Positions 11,743 to 24,400 of a stretch of 64,000 nucleotides of DNA are shown in pieces (the stretch's first letter is position 1; every line of letters begins with the position of its first letter). A program made the position numbers and the translations under genes. This DNA comes from Tetracladium setigerum (lineage: Eukaryota; Ascomycota; Leotiomycetes; Helotiales): contig PZJY01000009.1 of the NCBI GenBank assembly GCA_031472005.1, forward strand, positions 1,860,001 through 1,924,000, given 5' to 3'. Under the pieces are notes generated by a model. It worked only from the letters and a program-made list of their open reading frames with translations, was not told where the DNA came from and ran no database searches.

Positions 11743-13160
11743 ATGGCGTCGTCAGTCACCAGCTCTAATCTGGATACCCTCCCAGCCGAAATCATCAAGA
11801 GAATCGCCACCTTCTCAACCACACCTTCAGTTCTCTCCCTCCTGCTCGTAAGCCATCGTCTCCGCGCCGTCTGCAACGACCACGCTGTTTTCAAAGCCAT
11901 AATCAATCATCAAAACAATCTGAATATCTCACCACTTCACATTGAGAATCCTCAAACCCAACAACCGTGGAATATACCCCCCACCATCACGCACTCCTCT
12001 GAGCTTACAGCATCGCAGTATGCTCGCTTCGCCCTCGCCGACTTCAAAGCTCGAGAATGGAAAGACTTACCTCGAAATGGGCTTTTCTTAAGTACAGATA
12101 CTGGTGGCTCCGATAAGAAACCTCTCACAGAGGCTGCATTGAAAAATTATTTTTCGAAAGATGGAGTTCCGAAATATCTCGATTGGGCTCCTCAATTGGC
12201 CATACTGCACCATCCGTTCACACTCGATCTCAACATCCTCTCTACGCTCCAAATCTTCCATGATAAATCAACAACCACAAGTACGGCTCCTAGTCTTTTC
12301 AACCTGTTCGGTCTGGCGACCTCGAGCAATAGCAGTAACAACATCAACACCCTTACTACTACGACCACAAAATCCCAATCCAGCCAGCTCGCTCTAAACT
12401 TCCTCCTCCAACATGCCATACTCTCACAATTCCACCATTCCCTCCAACTACAAAAAACGAGCTCCATCTCCTCCTCAAGCGAGATATTCGCTCCCTACCG
12501 CTCAATCGAAACCCATCTTCGCTCAGTAAATTTCAACTATTTCGACTCCTACGGCACGATCAACCCCACAATCGTAGCACTCGAACTCCTCCTCTGGTCT
12601 CAGAAAAGACCACGCACGGTTTTCTTGCCATTGCCTTCACCTTTCCTCATCCCTTTTCCGACAATCATGCGTGATGTGGCACTTCCATTTTCAAAATCTA
12701 GTTCGGCTGGAGGAGAAGGAGGAGGAGTAGATCATGATTTCACGTTAGCAAACTCCCATTTAGAAGTCATGACCTCAAAAGACTTCCTTCAATCCGGCGA
12801 ATGGGTAGGATACTACTCCTACAGCACATCCCTTCTCCAATCCAGTACAACCTGGGATCCGCCTATGCAGAATATCAAATTCACTGCTACTGCCACCAAT
12901 GACGACAATGGTATTCTTGACGAGTCGATTTTGAAGGTTAGTGGGAAAGGGTCGGATCGTGTGGGGCATTTCACGTTGGAGGGAAGGGTTATGAGGAGTG
13001 GGGAGGTGTTGATGAGGAAGCATTATGAACAAGGGTTTTGGTGGGAGTGGGATGCGAGGATGACGCCGTTTGGGATCGTGGGTGTTTGGGGGGTGAAGAG
13101 GCATGGAATAGGGAGAGGGGGTGTTTGTGGATTTGGAAGAGGGAGTGGTCGTGTGAGTGA
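11743..13160 (+). CDS. F-box protein, single exon, with a frame break near the C-terminus
   Basis: This is a probable substrate receptor of an SCF ubiquitin ligase. An F-box lies at about residues 5-45 (LDTLPAEIIKRIATFS, then LLLVSHRLRAVCND). The middle is Ser/Thr-rich and low in complexity. The C-terminal part carries Gly/Trp motifs (GEWVGYYSYS, GFWWEWDARMTPFGIVGVWG) seen in a fungus-specific class of F-box proteins. As read, the frame ends at 13176 with a Gly/Ser-rich tail. If the G5 run at 13117-13121 were six Gs, the end would instead read CLWIWKREW and stop at 13158-13160, which resembles the usual Trp-rich ending of this class. I therefore give 13160 as the likely true end. The substrate is unknown. 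Confidence 0.75.
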
Positions 13161-13209
13161 GTGCGTGAGTGCGTGAGTGAGTGAGTGGGTGAGCGAGTGA
13201 GCGAGCGTG
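13151..13209 (+). repeat. GTGA/GCGA microsatellite
   Basis: An imperfect tetranucleotide run, mainly GTGA with GCGT and GCGA variants, overlaps the 3' end of the F-box gene. It may affect where that frame ends. Confidence 0.85.
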
Positions 13210-13760
13210 ACGGAAATACATCTGGAAAGCAACGTAAAGTTGAACTCTGGTTTCTGATTTGATTAGTACAAACAATGGTTGTTCACTAGAAGGGCTTAGA
13301 AAAGCTGTTCGGTTTGGATACTAAACATTATTTAATTACAGTAGGGTATAGCATAAGATTTTACCCTACTACCAAAATTTCGAATCTAGCATCATGCTTC
13401 AACTTTGACAAGCAACTGCCTTCGTTTGTCCGTATCGGTGTTCAAGCGCCTCGGAGGCAGATAATCGATGATACCCGATGTTTGCGTCTCCCAAAATCTC
13501 CACGAGATAAGATGTCCATGTCCTACCTATCTCTACATTAAAAAGGTTAGCATCTGTCGAATCAACCATACGCAAAAGACAAGAATGGTACTCACCAAGT
13601 ACGATCCCGAACTCCTTCCTCCACGCGACTCGGCGGAGCTTTCACATCTGATTTCTCAAGTCACAGACGCTCAAGTACCTATTCAGTATGTTCTAGTATG
13701 ACGACAAAACAGAGCCAGACCAGTAGTCTACCACCAAGTGACATCAGTATATTTCCACTC
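13210..13760. other. Gap between convergent F-box and hydrophobin genes
   Basis: This holds the 3' flanks of two convergent genes. An open frame near 13468-13701 has no recognisable product. I call nothing else. Confidence 0.45.
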
Positions 13761-14440
13761 TTAGGTGCAGATCGAGATCAAACTCCTCAACTCATTCAAC
13801 CCACCTCCATCAAAGCATCAACCTGACAACACAACTCCACCTTCCGACAAACACCGACCTGCTGAGCTCTTCGACCTGTTGCCAAATTAAAACATGTCCA
13901 TGTTAGCCACTTCAAGCCCCATCAACAACGTCCATCCATCCCCGTGATGTGCGACATAAAAACATAACTTACATGATATACCATTGATTGTGTCAGAAGT
14001 AAGTTGGTATCCAACCAAATCCGATAGCTTTATGACGAGTGGGATACGGCCGTCGAAGAGCGTGTCGCAGCAGAGAAGAGTGCCTTGGTTGAGTGGTTTG
14101 CAGGTTGGTGAAGGGTGTGTTGTGAGGAGGGATGGAGGGGCTTCGCGGATGAGGGTTACTGTGAGGAGAGGGGTGGGTTGTTAGTTACAGCGTGAGAATG
14201 GTTGGAGTGTCTGGGAAGAAGAATCAAGAGGGGAGTGTTTAAGATGAGGAGTTCGCTTGCTTGCTTACTAGAGTTGAGAATCGTGCCGACGGGTTTGAGA
14301 AGATTGTCTAGGAGGCCGGGAATAGGGTTTGGGGAGGAGATGGGAGAGGCGTGGAGAGGAGGAGTGAGGAAGAGGAGGAGGAAGAGGAGGTCGAGGAGCA
14401 ATGGAGTGTGGTTGAGGAAGTTGATGGAGGCGAACGACAT
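13761..14440 (-). CDS. Hydrophobin-like secreted protein (3 exons, frame break before the last cysteine)
   Basis: Hydrophobins are small secreted surface-active proteins that coat hyphae and spores. Exons are 14269-14440, 13973-14158 and 13796-13875. Introns of 110 and 97 nt have GTAAGC/GTAAGT donors, and the first has a CTAAC branch site. The start MSFASINFLNHT leads into a strong signal peptide (LLLDLLFLLLFLTPPLHA). The mature part has the cysteine order C-x9-CC-x31-C-x8-C-x5-CC. That is the first seven of the eight hydrophobin cysteines, spaced as in class I-like members. A stop at 13796-13798 precedes the eighth. If the GGG run (CCC at 13800-13802 on the plus strand) had one more base, translation would continue through GLNELRSLISIC to a stop at 13761-13763 and supply the eighth cysteine. 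Predicted length is about 145 residues as read and 157 with that base. Confidence 0.8.
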
Positions 14441-17400
14441 TGTGGGTGACGAAGTGTTCTTGTGGGGTTGCTTTTGGGGGGAGAGAACGGAGAAACTGGG
14501 TATTCGTGTTACTGTCGATTCAAACCACAGAGAGGAGGAGAGAGAGAAAGAAAGGTAGAGAGAAAAAGAGCGACATAGAGAGAGACTTTCAACATTCTGA
14601 AGAGGAAACAACGAGGAAAGATTTCATTTGGGCTGATCGATGGATGGATGGTACGACCTGATGGCCCATCGAAACGAGTTTTTGATTTGCAAGATCTACC
14701 CAGATTTGGCTTCAATTAACGTCCTGGAACAATGAATCTACCTAGGTACGCCGAATTGAATAAACTGTTGACAAATAACTGAGATAGACACGATGTAGAA
14801 GGTGCTAGGCGAGAAAACACTCCCAGGAGAAGATTGCAGGACGTCCCGAATCATCCCGATATTCAATCGACTTACAGGCAACAACAACCAACGAAATCCC
14901 AAAGTATAAGCAAAGGACAAGATAGGGATGGCGTCTTGCTAGAGAAATTTGTGGCAAGCTGAGTGATTTCTGCGGACGTTCTCGCGATCGAGGTGAACTT
15001 TCTTCATGTTCATGTTCTTGATACTAGCATGCTGGCTATATGCCGCATCCCGCTTGAAGGTTGCACATCCGCCTCTCAAATCTGACCAGCCAATACAAAC
15101 AAGATTAATGATGAGACAGAGTTTTCATTAATGAAAGTGTCTCAGAAATCCATCCCACTCGGTGAACGTAAATTGTGTGAAAGAGATGGCAGCTCGCCTC
15201 GGATTCCACCTTCACTTAAAAGGAAACACTTAGACATTTCCAGGTTAAGAGAACTTCAACGCCCAAATCATTGCAGCCAATATATTGTTTGCGGGTTGTA
15301 GGAAAGTCTAAATGAGTAGTTATGCTTCGTTGACCAATTCTGATTTTGCGATGGTTCGATCTTCGAGGCTGGGAAGAGAATGTCGACATCGCTTCTGATG
15401 AATGAGGAACCCGCCCCAAGATACTGTAAACCAGCGCCCTCCCTCAGACCCCCCAAAGACCGCGTAATCACGAGAAAAGGTGCGTTCCTCTCCCAAAAGC
15501 AATGTTGTGATACCACACAAACAATTTCTCAAACAACACTGACACGAGGCAGTCCCAAGAAGCGGAAGACGACCCCACGATCTCAGGTTCGTTTCGGTTG
15601 ATGAGACAGAAACAGAAACGTCCCAACCACGCCCAAAGTTATCTCTTCCTCTACGGCGCACAGAAATAAATAATGCAGTCCCGACAAAACAATTAAGGGC
15701 TGTTTGAAACGTTTGATAACAGAAACTAAAATCGCGCTCGACCATAGCGATACCAAGTCTTTTTTTGGCCGGCCAGGGTGGGGGAACAGACAGTCTAGAT
15801 ACGGAGAAAGGCCCCCTTCAAGTCAGTGCATTGCAGCGTTGATCGGATAGCGTATCTCCCCAGCTTTTGCGGTGAAGTAGATTCTTTATTTTCAGTGGGG
15901 ATTTGTGGAGAGAGATGTAACCTCTCTGAGGCATTGCGAATGGTGATCCGGAGGGGGAACGAGTTTTGCAAACGATAACCAACATCGTCGGGCTCGCTTC
16001 CTAAGACAGCTGTCAACTTGGCAGGTCCACTCGCTCAGGTATATCTGAATCATGAGATAATAAAATTGATGGGTTCTGTGGATTTCCTGGGAAGATTGAG
16101 ATCCCTATATCGTAATGTAACATTGTACACAATCACATGGTGTTATCAATAATCAACCTGACGAGAAAATACCAAGACTTCTCCCTGCATTGTCGTTCAC
16201 AACCCCCCAAGACTCCAAGAAGGATGATGATATCTTGAATCAGCCACCACCATTTCTTGTCGTTTGCAAACGGGAAATGCCGTATCTGAGCCTGAGCCTG
16301 AGCCTTGACGGCGCTTGCAAAGCAGCAGCAGCAAAAAAGTCAGACCAAAGATTGGCTCTCTCTTGTCCCGAGTGCTTCGTGTTCTTGCCCGTCCCGCAAG
16401 CAAATCATGTGCTGTGCAAAAAGCCACCATGGAAGGTCAAAATCCTTCTCGAAAACCACATGGCAACGCCCAAAATCTTAAATTTGCGCCTGGTGCCTCA
16501 GGTGCCTCTGGTGACAAGATGGTCATTTCCCGCTGACGAATAATATATTCCGACCCATTTTGGAGGGTGTGAAGAGATGAGGACGAGGGACTCGAAGGGA
16601 GGCTGTTCAAAAGAGCTAGAAGGGCCGATTTTTTTTCGCTGCCTACGAAGGGTCAGGGTTTTGACTTTCGGGCCTGACTCTAAGAAGGAACAAGCGTGCA
16701 GGCACGTTTTGTGGCCCGTGAAATTCCAGAATCTCTCCGTCTCGCAGATTGTGGGGGAAGTGCGCTAGCTGGTAGATTGATTATTCTTGCGTCGAGATGA
16801 TTAGGCACAGTACAGTAGTGGTGGTGGGTGGCTGGCTCTCTCTATCTGCCCTAATTCTCGCTTCTCGTTCGTGTTTGTTTACATTAGCTTCCTTTCCCAT
16901 TTTACTCTGACGTCTTGGTCAATTATTGTGAATGAGGTTGGTTTTCGTGCTCACGCCACCCTGTGTGCTTTTCTGCTTTTCTCACCTTGGCTCAAGACTT
17001 TTGTTTTTCTCTTGTGATGACTGCCTTGAAAAGGGAGGGTCCTGATCCCGGACGAGGTCATGGGCAGGGTTATCGCCATCATGTCATGTTGATGTGGAGT
17101 TAATTTTATACTCGCTCAACGACTCGTCCTGTTGTTGCCTCGTCGCATCCGGACATCTCTCCCTTTCCCCGCAATCTCTGGGCGGTGGTGGGTTATGGGT
17201 GGTGGGTATGGAGAACTGAGGGGTGTGAGGGCGGTTGGTATGTAATCCGAGTAGTACGAATAGTATGAAGGGGATATATCAGAATAATGTAGGGTCTGCC
17301 GTTATGGGAGTGTCAGCCAGACGATATACAGGGCAGTCCTGGTCTGTTTATCGCATCAATAGCGCACTACTGTGCGTTAGCCGCTGGGAATTTCCAGTTC

Positions 17401-18831
17401 CGACCCAAGCTCGCCAACGTCCTCCCACACTTCTTCTTTCCTCTCTCACTCTCTCGTCCACTTCCATCACTTCCACCACTTCCACTTCCCCTTCCAGTCA
17501 CTGCATCATGCACCTGAGGCGACATCGACTTTCTTGGAAGTGCATCATGACATGATCAAGTAGATCAACTATCAAAACACTTCCTCAAACACCCGTCTGT
17601 TCTTGCCGCCCCTGCGTGCCCAAGGGCCCTAAGTTTAGCAGCACGCTCCTCATTGTTTTCGTGCTCAAGGCTTCTCCAAGACTTCTCCAAGAGTCTTTGA
17701 GGGGGAGAGTTTTGTTTCTCGTCATCTTGGCCAGCCTTGGTAGTCTCTTGGTAGTTCTTGGTTGTCCACCCAGGTTGCGTTCACCCATGCCGTTCTGAAT
17801 CGTGTTCTGTCCCGTCAGTCCCCGTTTTGCCCTAGTTTTTGCATCTTGGAATTCAGAAGTTTTGCGCTACGGAGACAATACGCCTAAATGCCAAGTGGTG
17901 GTGGCATTCCAACCATTAAGCGTATATATTGCCACCAGAAGCTTACCTCTTCTTGGCTAGTCTTCCCCAGACCTCAAACCTACTTTCAACGAACCAGCTG
18001 CTCTCAATTTCTTACACATTGCAAGCCATGCAAAAGTAAGATTTCTTTGCCATGCCTCCAAGCATTATCTTGTTCTGCTTGTCTCCTTCCTCAAACGATT
18101 CCCTTTGCGCCTAGTTGTTCTAGTAAGCTGAGGATGCATGAGCCGAGTCAGATGCTGTTGAAGTTGTGTGTGACTGCGGGCTATCGACTCGCTGTTTACT
18201 GGCTGTGTTGAAGCAAGGTCGCGCAAGTCTGCTCTTCTAGCAACATGAAAATCCCTGCCTCCACGTTGCTGGCTGACGGACAGTCCGTCGTTGGTTGGTC
18301 TCTAGTGAGAACCATGCTCGATGGTCAGCTCTGACTACTGCAATGCGGGAGCATATCTGCAGTTCTTGGTACGCGATTTTACCCATATATTTCGAAGGAA
18401 TTTACTAGTTGATGTGGGGAGGACGGGGACATGTCCGCGGCCCAAGCAACATGACAATTGTATCAGCATATCCCTACCCGTTCCATTCTCTAGCTCGTGG
18501 AAACATTCTGGATGTGGCCCTGCAAGCCGTGCTCATCAACTGTCCCCAATGCCTTGGCGAGATCGTCTCACCATGTTCTCCTTGATTGGTCTCGATGTCT
18601 GACTTGGTAGACCCTCCGCGGGGTCCCCAGCCGTCCTGGAGCTACCCCAATATCAGATATAAAGACCATCTGCAAACCCCAGATTATTTTCTCTCTCCAG
18701 TGCTCCCAAGATCGACAGGTCAACTCCCATCTCCTTCACTTCCATCTTCTTCAGTACAATAGACTGCTTCACTTTGACTTTGTTTACACCCTTCAACTTC
18801 CCAAACACATTCCACCTCGCCAACCGACATC
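14441..18831. other. 4.4-kb gene-free divergent region
   Basis: This is the longest stretch here without a supportable gene, between the divergent hydrophobin and MFS genes. I checked both strands: open frames reach about 140 codons (for example 15320-15745 minus) but none shows a domain, a signal peptide with cysteine pattern, or frames joinable by good splice sites. A purine-rich (plus-strand GA) tract at about 14528-14590 is the CT-rich leader of the hydrophobin gene. I see no repeats of transposon type. Confidence 0.5.
18618..18664 (+). promoter_or_regulatory. Candidate core promoter of the MFS gene
   Basis: GCGGGG at 18618-18623 fits the CreA/Mig1 consensus SYGGRG, and ATATAAAG at 18657-18664 is a TATA box 168 bp before the ATG. 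A pyrimidine-rich leader follows. Together they suggest a TATA-driven, possibly carbon-repressed promoter. Single short sites are weak evidence. Confidence 0.4.
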
Positions 18832-20518
18832 ATGTCGACCACTCTCGAGAACGAGAAGAAGGATATCTCCACCACACACAATGAGGCCATCGACGACCTC
18901 GAGAAGCCTGGTGCGGTCAAGCGCGATTACTCTGGTGCAGCAATCTCCCTTGATCCACTTGAGCAGAAACTCGTCCGAAAGCTCGACATCAGAATTATGG
19001 TGTGTATTCAAGAGCCTCCCATTATTCCCACGCAATCACTAACTGTGCTCTAGCCAACTCTTTGGTTGATGTACTGGCTCAATTATCTTGATCGAAATGC
19101 CATTGCTTTGGCAAAGTTGGACAAGATTGATAAAGATTTGGGATTGACCGCAACACGTACGTTCTCCACCCTTTTGGTCAGGTGCTTGAATGAGCAAGTA
19201 ACTGACATTTGGTGTAACAGAATACTCCACCTGCGTGAGCATCCTGTTTGTTGGTTACATTCTTGGTGGTATTCCATCCAATATGTTGATCACTCGTATC
19301 CGCCCAAGTTACTACATGGGATCTGCTATGGCTCTGTGGGCTATCGTTTCGACTCTCACTGGTATCTCAAAGAACTTCACTGGTCTGCTCCTCACTCGCT
19401 TCTTCTTGGGTGTCACTGAAGCTCCATTCTACCCGTAAGTCATCGGCCCTTCTCACACCATTGTGTACTGTACACAAGCTGACAACCAATACAGTGGAGC
19501 ACTTTACCTTCTCTCCATCTTCTACACCAGAAAGGAGGTCGCCACACGTATTGCTGTTCTGTACACCGGTAACATCCTCGCCACCGCCTTCGCTGGTCTC
19601 ATCGCCATCATCATCTTCAAGATGGACGGAGTCGCAGGCTTGGAAGGATGGAGATGGCTCTTCATCATTCAAGGAATTGCCACTTTCGTCGTTGCCCTCA
19701 TCGGAACCCACTTCCTCCCAGATGACCCAAGTGTCACCCGCTGGCTCACACCCGAAGAGCGCATTCTCGCAACTGAGCGCATCCGCAAGGATACCGTCGA
19801 CGAGCAAGGCAAGGTCTCCACCATCAAGGGATTGAAGGAAGCTCTCTCCGATTACCGCGTCTGGATCTTCATCTTCATGCAACACATGCACTTGGCCTCC
19901 AACGGATTCAAGAACTTCTTCCCCTCTGTCGTCGCCGGTCTTGGTTTCAGCCGTACCATCACTCTTGCTTTGACTTGCCCACCATATCTCATCGCTGGCG
20001 CCGTCTCCGTCTACTGGTCCTGGTCTTCCGGACGATACAACGAGCGAACTTGGCACATCACCAGCGCAAAGTGCGTTGCAATTCTCGGTTTCGTTTTGGG
20101 CTTCGCTATCAACAATACTGCTGCGCGATATGTCAGCATGGTTATCTTCGCTGTTGGTACATACGCTGTTAACTCTATCATTCTCGGATGGGTTGCTTCT
20201 ACTTGTGGTCAGACCAAGGAGAAGCGTGCTGTTGCTCTTGCGATTATTGTTTCCACATCCAACGCCAGTTTCATCTGGACTCCTGTAAGTTTCCCTCCTC
20301 ACCAGCTTCTTTCTCTCAAAAAACACCTTACTAATTCCATCCCACAGTATCTCTGGACAAACCCATACGGCGGTCGCTACACCCTCGCTCTCGCAACCAG
20401 CGCCGCATTCTCCCTTCTCACTGCTCTTGCAGCATGGGGCATGAAGTTCGACTTGATGCGCGCGAACAAGAAGATCAAGCAGAACGAGAACGAAGCTACC
20501 ATGTACTATGCTTACTGA
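18832..20518 (+). CDS. MFS transporter, anion:cation symporter (allantoate permease/Dal5-like) family
   Basis: A proton-coupled plasma-membrane carrier of the ACS family, which includes yeast allantoate, nicotinate and pantothenate permeases; the substrate cannot be read from sequence. Exons are 18832-18999, 19054-19156, 19221-19434, 19495-20284 and 20348-20518, giving 481 residues, usual for the family. Family features are the hydrophilic N-terminus, the first helix with LMYWLNYLDRNAIALAK, the loop after TM2-TM3 (GGIPSNMLITRIRPSYYMG), GLLLTRFFLGVTEAPFYPG in TM4-TM5, and GWRWLFIIQG in TM6. The central loop (RIRKDTVDEQGK) and the ending (TNPYGGRYTLALATS) are also typical. All frames are intact and splice phases agree. 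Confidence 0.9.
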
Positions 20519-21496
20519 TTTGCGATCTCTCTATGGTTATTAGAGTGTTTGTCAGCCACGCGCACTCTGCGCTGCAACTTGATGTTGCGCCAGAGATTAG
20601 ACCAGGCTTTATTTAGTTTAAATAAGTTTGCTTATGAAGATAATGAAATTATATATCTATGAACTCAAAGAATCATGAAATCAGATTGTTTGCCATTTCT
20701 TTGTGACCTCTTTTCCGTGAAACTTTTCCACATCTCCTAGAATCGAGCTGGAGGAGTTGCTGGACGGGATGAACAGGAATGCCCTCTCCCCACTCCTGAC
20801 GCAGATAGAAGAGCTTCACCCTGGTTCCTCGCACTCAAACTACATATAACTAACTTCGAGCCTCTTCAAGCCGCTTTCAGCCAGCATTCACTTAAAGTTC
20901 GCACCAATGTAATCTTACTGTACAGTAAGTTCCATCCGCCAACCTTCCAGAATATTCTTGCCACGAGGCCCAAGAAAGGTTACTTTCACTTCAATACAGC
21001 AATATAAGGAAACACTCGATTATTCCAAGTGCTTGGTAAAATCTTTTAGTCAATACAATACTATACCACCGCAGAAGGGCGTAAGTTACCTACCTAGTCA
21101 GAATTTCTCGAGATGGTAGGATCTTACCTCCTCCAATTACATCACCCCATTTTCGAAAATTTGAAATCTATCTTAGCTTTGTTGCATCTACGGCTCGTCT
21201 CATTAAATGATTTTCTAATGTTTGCAAAGCTTTTGAACAAAATAAATTGATCCGGAGTATGTTTTCTATCCTCGGTGTTGTATAAACCCCCTCCTGGGCA
21301 AGTCACAATATAGAAGGGGCCATGTCTCATGAAGCTTGTAGACTATAATATACATATTTTACCCCTTTTCTTCTATCATATCGCATGATTGAAAAACAGC
21401 CCTTGAATTCTCGCAGAACACGAGATTCCTAATCTGTAATCATTAAAAATTGAAACTCTGATTCGGAAAAGGTTGTATCAAAAACAGAACAGTACT
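20519..21496. other. Gap between convergent MFS and F-box-like genes
   Basis: AT-rich 3' flanks with no supported gene. A 16-bp perfect palindrome lies at 20914-20929. Confidence 0.5.
20914..20929. repeat. Perfect 16-bp palindrome
   Basis: CTTACTGTACAGTAAG reads the same on both strands and contains the TACTGTA core that recurs in other non-coding parts of this window. Confidence 0.7.
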
Positions 21497-24400
21497 CTAC
21501 TCCTCCGGTTTGCCCCGGAGCATATCCCTCAAGGTGAAATATTTCCTTCTCGTACTATTGGAGATACTGCTGAAATTGGTAACAGAACTGTCCAATGCGG
21601 CATCAGAAGCTACAGGTTTTGGATTTTGGAGTGAGAGGGGTCTGATTCCAGGAGAAGGCCTAGATTCATTTGTTGATGGTGCCTCAATTCCTCTGATAGC
21701 ATTAAGACCTCGGATGAAAGCTGGATCCTGTTCATTCAGCTTGTTCATTGTATTGGGAGAGTGGGGGAATGTGTGTCTGTTCCGGCTTTTTGGCGTCACA
21801 TGATCTGTCTCTGTCTTCTGCGAAGTTGAGTCAAGCATAGCCATGCTATACGAACTGACAGGTTCTGATCGAGGAGTGGCAGCGGCTCCAAAAGTGGGTT
21901 CAAAGACTGGTACGTTAAGCCGTGGTGGGGTGGTAGCATAGTTTTCTTCGTCGGCAACATCGTCCTCATCATACAAGTGTTGCCATATTGCACCTCTTCC
22001 CTCTAGACTCTCGATAGTACTGTCGGACTGTTCCTCATCCGCAGGCTCTTCTTTCTCCACTACACCGGATTCGCTCGGTTTGAGCTCCTCTCCATCATAG
22101 TCCGAGTTATATTTTGACTTGGACATTTGCTGTTCAAAATCCTTTCTGAAACTTCTGCTTCGGCTCAGCTTCAGGCTGAAATTCGTGGGGTGTACTCCTG
22201 TAAGGTTGGTGTAAGGGCCGAATAATGGAAGCTTCGGGTTAACAGGGCTTGCGGGTCGAGACGGCAAAGCAGAAGTTGGGGTTGTAAAATGCAAAGTATT
22301 TTGAGTGGCTGGAGCTCTTGGAGATTTCATGGTATAAGGTAGTGAGGGTTTTGAATGCCGAATCACAGAAGGAGTTCTCGGGATCGTTGGAAGGGGAGGA
22401 GATCTAGAATTGGATGAGATAGGTAACTCGACGTCTTGAGCTGGCGAATTCGGTGAGCTTGGTGAGTCTGGGAGGGTTGGTAAGATCTTGAGACCAGAAG
22501 ATGAGAATGTCTTGTGTAGATGAGCCGAAGGAGTAGTAGAATCGAGGAATGCTTTAGGCGATGAAGGCGCCGAGCCCAAGGGGCTATTGGACTTCCTGAA
22601 AGATAGCGTTCTTTGTAGACGAGTGGTAGCAATGGGCACATCTGAGAGACCTAATGGTGAGCTGGGGGCAGAAATCTTGGTGCTGTAGTGATTAGACTTG
22701 CGCCCAAAGGAGAATGCTCTGTGCAGATGGACGGGCGTAATAGAATCGGAGAAAGCTACTGGTGAGGCGGGAGTAGAAGGCTGAGTGCTTTCAGAATATT
22801 GGCCGGATAATCGTTTTTGCAGCTTCGATGAAGCGCCAGCTCCATCCGTGTGAGCTGGGGATGACTTTAACGTGGTGGGTGGAGATCCACGGAACTGACG
22901 GCCAAGGGACGAAAGTGTTTGTTGAAGATGTGTGGACGCAACAGGTGACTCCAAAGGAGCCATTGGGGAACTCAGTACAGAAGATTTAGGACTATTGGAT
23001 TTGCTTTCAAGGGATAGAATTTTCGTTACAGTCAAAGTTGTTGGATCAATATTTGTTGAGATATCAACAATTGAATTCGTGTCAGACAGGGTGTTGATAT
23101 CCCCAGATTTCGAGGCCAATGAACTTACTTTCGTATTTTCGGGCTCTGGGGTTTGACTGGGGGGGCAAATGTTTGAAATCTGTCGATGAGAAGGTTCGGT
23201 AGGTCGTTGAATGTTGGTCTGCGAGCCATGAGGCTGTGGCCACGGAGGATCAATCGATGTGAACAATTCAGGCCGGACACCTGTTTCCTCCCCGAACAAC
23301 GCTTTCATGAGCAGCTTCGTATAGCCTTCAGAGAAGCCAGATATTCTGCACCTCTGAATCAAGCCGTGCATCTCGCAGAGGCTGTCACAAATCAAAGTAG
23401 CAATTTCGGGGCAGTATGGGGTCTTGTCATAGCGAACGACAATTTCAGTTTTGCGGACGATCTCAATGGTTTCAGCCTTGTCTGCTTCGCCAACGCTCTT
23501 CATAGCTCTCACATCGCCCACATCTCGTTCGCCATTCTCGGTATCTTCTCCCTTCTTGAGCTTTACAACTTCTCCACTGCGGTCTGTCTTTTTGGATAGT
23601 TCAGTTGAGTAAGGCGAGCCCTGGCTTTGGGGAAGTTGTCGGGTTGAATGTTGGGGCTGTCGATGCCCAGCATACCGCCTACAAAATAAATTCAACTCTG
23701 CCATGACCGTGGTTCCTCTTCTCTTGCTCATTCCCATCATGATTTGGTACATCATTCGATCCATTAATTTATCGCAATACCCATATTCCGCAGCTCCTGC
23801 GAAAACACCTCCACCAAACTTTGTAAAATCGACCTCCAACGTAAGATTCTGCACGATAGCGAGATGATCAAAGAGCCAGATACAAGATAGAGGGGAGAAC
23901 TTTGGTCCGGTGAAAGGTGACAAGGTGGCATAAAAGTGGAATTGTGTCCAAAAATAGGTCATCAACTCGTGGCGAATGGCGCGGAAGGCTTCAAGTGCAC
24001 CACAGACGTCTTGCAGAACCTCGAAAGGCAGATCGAAATAATCCTCGCGATACACAGTCTTCGTGGCAAAGAGTAGGGAGAGCGTGATTTTTCGTGACTT
24101 CGTAGGAAATAAATAGCTGTAAATTTTCATCCGAACGGCTGCCGGGAGTTTGAATATTCGGTGGTTGCGATTCATGGTGGGGTCTTGAGAAAGACATTGT
24201 TGGAAGACTCGAGCCTTCTCGATTTCAAGACTTCCACAACAGGCAAGATTGACAGACTGATCGAGTTGAAGCGAAGTGCAATCTACCACTGGCTCTGTTG
24301 TTTTTGAGTCAATTGTGAGGGCTAAACCTCTCTCTTCATTGTGGCCCTTGAGAGGTTTGGTTCGCTCCGAAGGCGAGTCTGGAGAGGCGTTAAAGGAAGC

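Noticed and set aside
15320..15745. 141-codon minus-strand frame in the 4.4-kb gap
   Set aside because: No domain, no signal peptide, no joinable exons; length is within chance for this gap.
19367..20326. 319-codon minus-strand frame
   Set aside because: Exact antisense of the MFS gene, whose protein is unmistakable; antisense openness follows from codon bias.
23186..23599. Plus-strand 137-codon frame
   Set aside because: Antisense to the F-box-like gene.
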